The position numbers were made by a program, and so were the translations under genes. A model generated the notes under the pieces. The model made no database searches. It saw only the letters and a list, made by a program, of their open reading frames with translations, and was not told where the DNA came from. This document shows positions 56,254 through 64,000 of a DNA stretch of 64,000 nucleotides, one piece after another. The first letter of the stretch is position 1; each line of letters begins with the position of its first letter. Origin of the DNA: Pseudarthrobacter sulfonivorans (lineage in GTDB: Bacteria > Actinomycetota > Actinomycetes > Actinomycetales > Micrococcaceae); the NCBI RefSeq assembly GCF_014712225.1, contig NZ_JACXBW010000003.1, positions 186,001-250,000 on the forward strand, given 5' to 3'.

Positions 56254-57522
56254 TCAGCCCGCGACGGCGGCGCGCAGCGACAGGATCCGCTGCAGCTGCT
56301 GCCTCTCCTCGGCCTGGTGCAGCGGGACGTCCCGGCCACTGAGGATCCGCTGGCGGATAAAGGCCAGCTGGGTGGCGGCGTGCAGGAATGCTTTCATCTG
56401 CGGCCTGCGGTGGTAGCCGGCCGCCCAATGCAGTGCCGTCCGCCGCCCGCGGGGTGTTGCCAGCAATTCCACCTCGGCGGGGCTGAACCAGCCGGCGGCC
56501 GAGTACTCCATGAGCCGCTGGCGCGTGAGCCGGTTTTCTGCCACGCGCAGCAGGATGATCCCCACCACTGCCAGCACGAAGATCGGCACCTGGATGAGGA
56601 CATACTCGGCCAGGAATCCAGCGCCCATGCTGTTCCATCGATTATGCAGCAGCATGGCCGGGATCAGGCCGATGAAAAAAGCCAGCACAGAGGCTCCGGA
56701 GTGCCAGCGCCGGGCGGCGAAACCCATGATGAGGCCCGTGGTCCCGGTGAAAATGGCATGCGCGAACGGCGACATCACCCCGCGAAGCAGGAAGACCTGG
56801 GCCAGGCCGGTGGCCGGGCTGGCGGACTCGGCAATGGCCCGGCCGAAGTACAGGATGTTCTCCGTGAACGCGAAGCCGCCGGCGATGGTGAACGCGAACA
56901 CCACGCCGTCTACCGGGCCGTCGAAGTGCTTCCGGGCCAGGAGCAGGAGCATTAGCAGGCCCAGGGACTTGGCAAATTCCTCCACGACGGGTGCCTGGAC
57001 TGTGGCCATGTAGGTCGGCAGGTCGGCAACGTCACTGAACTGGAACGTCAGGGCGAAAAACGGCTGGATCAGGAGCGTCACGGCCACCGACACGGCCGCG
57101 CCCCAGGTAAACGCAAAGAAGAGCAGCCGCTTCGGTTCAGGCTCCCAGCGGTCGATCGCGTGGACGGTCAGCAGAACCACTGACAGCGGTATGAGCGACA
57201 CCACAAAGCCGACGATGAACCCGCCCACGCCGGTGCTCGCCACCAGGAAGGGCACCACCAGCAGGAGGCTCACGAAAGCAAGGGCTGCGCCGCCTACAGT
57301 CAGGGCAAGCAGGCCACCGGACCGCATGCCCGCGCCGTCACGGCCGGGCTCCGGGGGACCCAGGGCAGGCAGGGGAGCAGCATAGGTACCGGGCGCGGGC
57401 CGGTAGTACTCCGGCTCGATCCGGCCTATCCAGGTGGGGTTGGCCTGACCCGGGAAAGGATCGGGGGGTCCGGCAGGCCCGCCGGGCCTGCCGGGGCCCT
57501 GCTGATAAGGGTTGGTGGACAT
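56254..57522 (-). CDS. PrsW family intramembrane metalloprotease
   Basis: This 422-residue protein has a Pro/Gly-rich N terminus (about 70 residues), about eight membrane helices, and the family motifs VVEEFAKSLG (Glu-Glu), GFAFTENILY, SPFAHAIFTG and LLHNRWN, which supply the putative zinc ligands. PrsW cuts anti-sigma factors inside the membrane in Bacillus, but the target here is unknown. The C terminus beyond the last helix is cytoplasmic. The ATG at 57522 has a -10-like hexamer 7 bases upstream and no Shine-Dalgarno site. A longer open frame beyond it runs antisense through pyrR and is not coding. Confidence 0.87.
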   Translation of the reverse strand: MSTNPYQQGPGRPGGPAGPPDPFPGQANPTWIGRIEPEYYRPAPGTYAAPLPALGPPEPGRDGAGMRSGGLLALTVGGAALAFVSLLLVVPFLVASTGVGGFIVGFVVSLIPLSVVLLTVHAIDRWEPEPKRLLFFAFTWGAAVSVAVTLLIQPFFALTFQFSDVADLPTYMATVQAPVVEEFAKSLGLLMLLLLARKHFDGPVDGVVFAFTIAGGFAFTENILYFGRAIAESASPATGLAQVFLLRGVMSPFAHAIFTGTTGLIMGFAARRWHSGASVLAFFIGLIPAMLLHNRWNSMGAGFLAEYVLIQVPIFVLAVVGIILLRVAENRLTRQRLMEYSAAGWFSPAEVELLATPRGRRTALHWAAGYHRRPQMKAFLHAATQLAFIRQRILSGRDVPLHQAEERQQLQRILSLRAAVAG

Positions 57523-57529
57523 AGGGCAA

Positions 57530-57535
57530 AGCCTA
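57530..57535 (-). promoter_or_regulatory. Candidate -10 (TAGGCT) for leaderless prsW-type mRNA
   Basis: Read leftward, TAGGCT ends 7 bases before the PrsW ATG, and TTACCA 16 bases further upstream could be the -35. Confidence 0.4.
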
Positions 57536-57621
57536 GTGCCCGGCGCCGATGTGGTAATTTTGAACCGCACATGATCCTTTTTTAATTCCGTCCTGTGAGG
57601 CGGGGAAAGGGGAGACGAGCG

Positions 57622-58209
57622 TTGACTTCCGTCACAAGCGCACCGGTTCCAGCCAGGGTTGTCCTCAACCAGGCCGATATTGACCGTGCCCTCACTCGTA
57701 TCGCCCATGAAATCCTCGAAGCCAACAAAGGCTCCAAGGACCTGGTCCTGCTGGGGATCCCTCGCCGCGGCTACCCGCTGGCACTCCGCCTGGCACAGAA
57801 GATCGCAGCAGCGGATCCCACCGTGGACGCCGCGGAAATAGTCGGACAGTTGGACGTCACCATGTTCCGCGACGACCTCTCGCACCAGCCCACCAGGCCG
57901 CCGTACCCCACCCAGCTCCCGCGCACGGGAATCGACAACAAGGTTGTGGTGCTCATCGATGACGTCCTGTACTCAGGCCGCACCATCCGGGCAGCCCTTG
58001 ACGCCATCATCGACCTCGGCCGTCCCCGGATCGTCAGGCTTGCCGTGCTGATCGACCGCGGCCACCGTGAACTCCCCATCCGGGCCGACCACGTGGGGAA
58101 GAACCTCCCCACCTCGTCCGCCGAGAAGGTCAGGGTCCGGCTCGAGGAAACAGACTCCGCCGCAGACGGTGCCAAGGTCAACGAAGTGGTCATTGAGGGC
58201 GGCGCGTGA
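57622..58209 (+). CDS. pyrR: Bifunctional pyr operon regulator/uracil phosphoribosyltransferase PyrR
   Basis: This 195-residue type I phosphoribosyltransferase has the PRPP loop [20 protein letters not shown], the [15 protein letters not shown] motif and [13 protein letters not shown]. PyrR senses UMP/UTP and binds pyr mRNA, and has minor uracil phosphoribosyltransferase activity. The TTG at 57622 has GGGGAG 7 bases upstream. A GTG at 57595 is less likely. The pyrR mRNA leader shows no obvious attenuator in the 99 bases upstream. It overlaps pyrB by 4 bases. Confidence 0.94.
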   Translation: MTSVTSAPVPARVVLNQADIDRALTRIAHEILEANKGSKDLVLLGIPRRGYPLALRLAQKIAAADPTVDAAEIVGQLDVTMFRDDLSHQPTRPPYPTQLPRTGIDNKVVVLIDDVLYSGRTIRAALDAIIDLGRPRIVRLAVLIDRGHRELPIRADHVGKNLPTSSAEKVRVRLEETDSAADGAKVNEVVIEGGA

Positions 58210-59234
58210 AACACCTCCTCTCCACCGAAGATCTCAGCCTCACCAACGCCATCCGCATCCTCGACACCGCCGAAGAAATGGCGGCCGTGGGGGACCGCGA
58301 GGTCAAAAAGCTCCCGGCCCTCCGCGGCCGCACCGTGGTGAACCTCTTCTTCGAGGACTCCACCCGCACGCGGATCTCCTTCGAAGCGGCCGCCAAACGG
58401 CTGTCCGCCGACGTCATCAACTTCGCCGCGAAGGGCTCCTCCGTCTCCAAGGGCGAATCCCTCAAGGACACGGCCCAGACGCTGGCAGCGATGGGTGCTG
58501 ACGCCGTCGTGATCCGGCATTGGGCCTCCGGCGCACCGCACCGGCTGGCCGCCACCGACTGGATTGACGCCGCCGTGATCAACGCCGGCGACGGCACGCA
58601 CGAGCACCCCACACAGGCCCTCCTGGACGCCTTCACCATGCGCCGGCACTGGGCCAAACTGTCCGGCAACGGGTCCATCGGCGCAGACCTCAAAGGCATG
58701 CGCGTAGCCATCGCCGGCGACGTCCTGCACTCCCGCGTTGCCCGCTCCAACGTTTGGCTGCTCCGCACGCTGGGGGCCGAGGTGACCCTTGTGGCGCCAC
58801 CCACCCTGCTGCCCATCGGCGTCGAACACTGGCCGTGCAAGGTCAGCTACAACATGGACGAAACCCTCGAACAGGGGGTGGACGCGGTGATGATGCTGCG
58901 TGTGCAGGGCGAGCGGATGAACGCGTCGTTCTTCCCCTCCACCCGCGAATACTCCCGCCGCTGGGGCTTCGATGACAACCGGCTCCGCGCACTGGACACC
59001 CTCGGGTTGAAGGACACCATCATCATGCACCCCGGCCCCATGAACCGGGGCCTGGAAATTTCCGCGGCCGCCGCCGATTCGCCCCGCTCCACCGTGCTCG
59101 CACAGGTCCGCAACGGCGTCTCGGTCCGCATGGCCGCCCTGTATCTGCTGCTCTCCGGGGACACCCGCGAACCAGCCGCCTCGGTGGGCGAAGCCCGCAC
59201 CAACACAGCCCGTTCCACAGAGGAGACCAACTAA
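58206..59234 (+). CDS. pyrB: Aspartate carbamoyltransferase catalytic subunit
   Basis: This 342-residue enzyme has the carbamoyl phosphate site [19 protein letters not shown], the [14 protein letters not shown] loop, [29 protein letters not shown] and [12 protein letters not shown]. It condenses carbamoyl phosphate with aspartate. No separate PyrI regulatory gene is seen. The GTG overlaps the pyrR stop, and the stop overlaps the pyrC ATG. Confidence 0.97.
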   Translation: MKHLLSTEDLSLTNAIRILDTAEEMAAVGDREVKKLPALRGRTVVNLFFEDSTRTRISFEAAAKRLSADVINFAAKGSSVSKGESLKDTAQTLAAMGADAVVIRHWASGAPHRLAATDWIDAAVINAGDGTHEHPTQALLDAFTMRRHWAKLSGNGSIGADLKGMRVAIAGDVLHSRVARSNVWLLRTLGAEVTLVAPPTLLPIGVEHWPCKVSYNMDETLEQGVDAVMMLRVQGERMNASFFPSTREYSRRWGFDDNRLRALDTLGLKDTIIMHPGPMNRGLEISAAAADSPRSTVLAQVRNGVSVRMAALYLLLSGDTREPAASVGEARTNTARSTEETN

Positions 59235-60586
59235 TGGCAGACAACAACGGAACGTACCTGATCCGCGGTGCGGCCATCCTGGGCGGCGACGCCGAGGACC
59301 TGCTTATCCGCGACGGCGTCATCGCCGCACGGGGCGCCGGCGCCGCAACGCACGCGGACGCTGAGGGCGCGACAGTCATCGAGGCAGCCGGCCTGGTGGC
59401 ACTTCCCGGCATGGTGGACGTGCACACCCACCTCCGCGAACCCGGCCGCGAAGACGCCGAAACGGTTGAGACCGGTACCCGCGCCGCAGCCCTGGGCGGC
59501 TTTACCGCCGTCCACGCCATGGCGAACAGCAACCCGGTGGCAGACACGGCCGGTGTGGTGGAACAGGTCCACAGCCTGGGCCGCGCCGCCGGCTGGGTGG
59601 ACGTGCGCCCCGTCGGCGCCGTGACCGTCGGCCTGGCGGGGGAGCAGCTCGCCGAACTGGGCGCCATGGCCGATTCCCGCGCCCGGGTGCGGATGTTCTC
59701 TGACGACGGAATCTGCGTCCACGACCCCGTGCTGATGCGCCGGGCCCTGGAATACGTCAAGGCGTTCGACGGCGTGGTGGCCCAGCATGCGCAGGAACCC
59801 CGCCTCACGGCAGGGGCCCAGATGAACGAGGGCGCCGTTTCCGCTGTCCTGGGACTCACCGGCTGGCCCGCAGTTGCCGAGGAAAGCATCATCGCCCGCG
59901 ACGTGCTGCTGGCGCAGCATGTCGACTCCCGCCTGCACGTCTGCCACGTCTCCACCGCCGGTTCCGTGGAGATCATCCGCTGGGCCAAGGAACGCGGCAT
60001 CAACGTCACCGCCGAGGTCACCCCGCACCACCTCCTGCTGACCGATGACCTGGTCCGCAGCTACAACCCCGTCTACAAGGTCAACCCGCCACTGCGCACG
60101 GACGCCGATGTGCAGGCCCTGCGCGCCGGCCTGGCCGACGGCACCATCGACGTGGTGGGCACCGACCACGCCCCGCACCCCAGCGAGCACAAGGAATGCG
60201 AGTGGGCGCAGGCGGCCATGGGCATGACCGGCCTGGAAACCGCCCTGTCCGTGGTCCAGCACACCATGATCGAGACCGGCCTCATGACCTGGGCCGACTT
60301 CGCCCGGGTGACGTCCACCGCGGCTGCCCGGATCGGCCGTCTGGCCGACCAGGGCCGTCCGCTGGACGCCGGCGAGCCCGCGAACATCATCCTGGTGGAC
60401 CCGGCTGCCCGCTGGACTGTCGATCCGGCGAAGATGGCCACCATGGGCCGCAATTCGCCGTTCGCCGGCCTTGAGCTGCCGGGCAAGGTGGTGGCCACCT
60501 TCTACAAGGGCCACCCCACCGTCCTGGACGGCAAGCTCAACACGCCTTACCGGGAATCGGCGGCGGCTGCGGCAGGCGCCGCCTGA
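59234..60586 (+). CDS. pyrC: Dihydroorotase
   Basis: This 450-residue amidohydrolase has the metal motif DVHTHLREPGREDAETV, a second ligand region with HAMANSNPVADT, VFSDDG-like MFSDDGICVHD (the class I bridging Asp), HVSTAGSVEIIRWA and GTDHAPHPSEHK. It closes carbamoyl-aspartate to dihydroorotate. Its ATG overlaps the pyrB stop (TAATG), and its own stop overlaps the next gene. Confidence 0.96.
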   Translation: MADNNGTYLIRGAAILGGDAEDLLIRDGVIAARGAGAATHADAEGATVIEAAGLVALPGMVDVHTHLREPGREDAETVETGTRAAALGGFTAVHAMANSNPVADTAGVVEQVHSLGRAAGWVDVRPVGAVTVGLAGEQLAELGAMADSRARVRMFSDDGICVHDPVLMRRALEYVKAFDGVVAQHAQEPRLTAGAQMNEGAVSAVLGLTGWPAVAEESIIARDVLLAQHVDSRLHVCHVSTAGSVEIIRWAKERGINVTAEVTPHHLLLTDDLVRSYNPVYKVNPPLRTDADVQALRAGLADGTIDVVGTDHAPHPSEHKECEWAQAAMGMTGLETALSVVQHTMIETGLMTWADFARVTSTAAARIGRLADQGRPLDAGEPANIILVDPAARWTVDPAKMATMGRNSPFAGLELPGKVVATFYKGHPTVLDGKLNTPYRESAAAAAGAA

Positions 60587-61116
60587 TGGACACCCAAATG
60601 CTCACGCTGGTCAGCACGGTGGCGATCATCGCCGCCGTGCTGGTCATGATCGGCTTCGGCTGGCGGAACCGCCTCAGGCGGCAGGCCGACGTCGCCCCCT
60701 TGCCCGAGGTGCCCATGGAACCCGGCGTGCCAGGCGCCCGGGCCGAAGGCCAGTACGTTGCCTCCACCACCGCCGGTGACTGGCTCGACCGGATCGCGGT
60801 GCACAGCCTCGGTATCCGGACCAACGCCGTCCTCAGCGTGTACCCCCACGGCGTACTCCTGGACCGCGCCGGCGCGCCGGCCGTCTATATCCCGGCCGAA
60901 CGCCTCAGCGCAGTCCGGCAGGAGAGCGGAATGGCGGGCAAGTTCGTGGAAAAGGACGGACTCCTGGTCATGACGTGGGACCTCGGGACCCACACCCTGG
61001 ACACCGGCTTCCGGACCCGCAGGGCAGCCGACAAGGATGCCCTCTATGACTCCCTTCAGCAATTGATCGCCGCAGCTTCCCAAGAACATTCCCAGGATCC
61101 CCAGAGTGGAAAGTAA
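60586..61116 (+). CDS. Membrane-anchored PH-like domain protein of the pyr operon
   Basis: This 176-residue protein has an N-terminal helix ([19 protein letters not shown]) and a soluble part with beta strands ([50 protein letters not shown]). The pattern is like a bacterial PH fold. A similar small membrane protein lies between pyrC and carA in mycobacteria, so the location is conserved, but the function is unknown. The ATG overlaps the pyrC stop by one base. Confidence 0.75.
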   Translation: MDTQMLTLVSTVAIIAAVLVMIGFGWRNRLRRQADVAPLPEVPMEPGVPGARAEGQYVASTTAGDWLDRIAVHSLGIRTNAVLSVYPHGVLLDRAGAPAVYIPAERLSAVRQESGMAGKFVEKDGLLVMTWDLGTHTLDTGFRTRRAADKDALYDSLQQLIAAASQEHSQDPQSGK

Positions 61117-61120
61117 GACA

Positions 61121-62400
61121 GTGACTGAAACAGCGACACCACAGGCAGCGACAGTGGCACCAGCAGCCAGCACCCCCGCGGTATTCGTCCTCGAGGACGG
61201 CCGCATGTTCCGCGGCACCAGCTACGGCGCGCAGGGCACCGCCCTTGGCGAGGCAGTGTTCGCCACCGGCATGACGGGCTACCAGGAAACCATCACGGAC
61301 CCTTCCTACGCCCGCCAGCTCGTGGTGCAGACCGCGCCGCACATCGGCAACACGGGCGTGAACAGCGACGACGCCGAGTCCCGCCGCATCTGGGTGGCCG
61401 GCTACATCGTCCGCGACGCCGCCCGCCGGCCCTCCAACTGGCGCTCAGAGCGCTCCCTCGATGAGGAGCTCATTGAGCAGGGGATCGTGGGAATACAGGG
61501 CGTGGACACCCGCGCGATCACCCGGCACCTGCGCGAACACAAGACCATGCGCGCCGGAATCTTTTCGGGCGACGCCGCCAAGGCCCCGGACAAGGAGCTC
61601 CTGGACGCCGTCCTGGCCAGCGCCCCGATGGAGGGCGCCCGGCTGGCTGAGGAAGTCAGCGTCGACAAGGCTTACGTCGTGGACCCCAAGGACCACGGCT
61701 GGGACGGCGAGGCCCGGTTCAGCATCGCGGCGATCGACCTCGGCATCAAGGCCATGACCCCCATCCGCTTCGCCGAGCGCGGCGTCCGCGTCCACGTGCT
61801 GCCCGCCACCTCCACCCTCGAAGACGTCAAGGCCGTCAACCCTGACGGCTTCTTTATGTCCAACGGCCCCGGCGACCCCGCCACCGCCGACGCCCAGGTC
61901 AAGCTGCTGCGCTCCGTCCTGGACGAGAAACTGCCCTATTTCGGCATCTGCTTCGGCAACCAGATCCTCGGCCGTGCCCTCGGCTTCGGTACGTACAAGC
62001 TCCGCTACGGCCACCGCGGCATCAACCAGCCCGTGATGGACCGCCGCACCGGCAAGGTGGAGATCACTTCCCAGAACCACGGCTTCGCCGTGGACGCTCC
62101 GCTCGACGGCGCCACCCAGGCCCCCGAGGAGCGTTACGGCCGGGTTGAGGTCAGCCACATCAGCCTGAACGACGACGTCGTGGAAGGCCTCGCGTGCCTG
62201 GACATCCCGGCCTTCTCGGTCCAGTACCACCCGGAAGCCGCCGCCGGCCCGCACGACGCCGCCTACCTGTTCGACCGTTTCATCGACCTGATGGAAGGCA
62301 CCCGGGACGGCCGGACGGCCAACCTTTCCAAGGAACCGGTGGATTCCGCACACCCCGCCGCACCGCAGAAGACTGACAACAAGACTGAGGACAAGAAGTA

Positions 62401-62401
<1 letters not shown>
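61121..62401 (+). CDS. carA: Carbamoyl phosphate synthase small subunit
   Basis: This 426-residue protein has the CarA N-terminal domain ([43 protein letters not shown]) and the class I glutaminase domain with [13 protein letters not shown], the nucleophile Cys in [11 protein letters not shown], and a late [12 protein letters not shown]. It supplies ammonia to CarB. The GTG at 61121 has GGAAAG upstream. A GTG at 61106 would overlap the preceding gene and is the alternative. The stop overlaps the carB start. Confidence 0.95.

Positions 62402-64000
<1,599 letters not shown>

Noticed and set aside
57523-57885. N-terminal extension of the PrsW gene
   Set aside because: It runs antisense through pyrR and lacks PrsW similarity. 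MSTNPYQQGPG at 57522 is the sensible start.

Overview
The window is a high-GC chromosomal segment from an actinobacterium, most likely Arthrobacter/Pseudarthrobacter (Micrococcaceae). The evidence is the mycothiol genes (mycoredoxin, S-(hydroxymethyl)mycothiol dehydrogenase), GatD-MurT, the acVLRF1-type release factor, the DUF6504-DnaE2 pair, frequent GTG/TTG starts, and an order (thrS-HIT-pgsA-pdxS...pdxT-yebC-ruvCAB-yajC-secDF-rel) typical of the group. It is almost wholly core genome: I found no insertion sequence, prophage, CRISPR array, rRNA or tRNA.

Layout. 1-8 kb: two paralogous endonuclease/exonuclease/phosphatase (EEP) genes flanking a thioesterase, then a DUF2177 membrane protein, a lipoate ligase, a mycothiol-formaldehyde module (mscR, an MBL hydrolase, mrx1), a SRAP DNA-protein crosslink sensor, a VOC protein, a chorismate mutase and a small unknown gene. 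7.9-11.8 kb: a DUF6504-dnaE2 mutagenesis unit behind a strong LexA box. 11.9-16.3 kb: thrS, a HIT hydrolase, a phosphatidylinositol-phosphate synthase and pdxS, closed by a strong terminator and a separate large palindrome. 16.3-23.4 kb: an M3 peptidase, a CapA-like lipoprotein, gatD-murT (peptidoglycan amidation), pdxT and yebC. 23.5-32.5 kb: ruvCAB, yajC-secD-secF, rel (ppGpp) and an AbiEi-like orphan. 32.5-41.8 kb: a DUF349 protein, a membrane-anchored cyclophilin, hisS, an APC permease, aspS, a GNAT protein and a LigB-type dioxygenase. 41.8-49 kb: acVLRF1, rarA, rpsD, DUF948, DUF6167, alaS and ruvX. 49-56.2 kb: mltG and the shikimate genes aroE-aroC-aroK-aroB, overlapping or nearly so, then a TPR gene, efp and nusB. 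56.2-64 kb: a PrsW protease and the pyrimidine operon pyrR-pyrB-pyrC-PH protein-carA-carB, which runs off the end.

How the genes work together. Several blocks are translationally coupled, with ATGA, GTGA or TAATG overlaps: DUF6504-dnaE2, murT-gatD, secD-secF, mltG-aroE-(aroC)-aroK-aroB-TPR and pyrR-pyrB-pyrC-PH-carA-carB. DNA repair is a recurring theme (SRAP, DnaE2, RuvABC, RarA, RuvX), and so is translation and its quality control (ThrRS, HisRS, AspRS, AlaRS, S4, EF-P, acVLRF1). Several genes without a Shine-Dalgarno site have a -10-like hexamer 5-7 bases before the start codon, which points to leaderless mRNAs.

I did not find a clear new multi-gene system. The items most worth a second look are the MurT without zinc-ribbon cysteines, the EEP paralog that has lost its ATG, the long palindrome near 16.3 kb, the apparent absence of PIM genes beside pgsA, the SOS-boxed DUF6504-dnaE2 unit without imuAB, and the His-rich tail of MltG.
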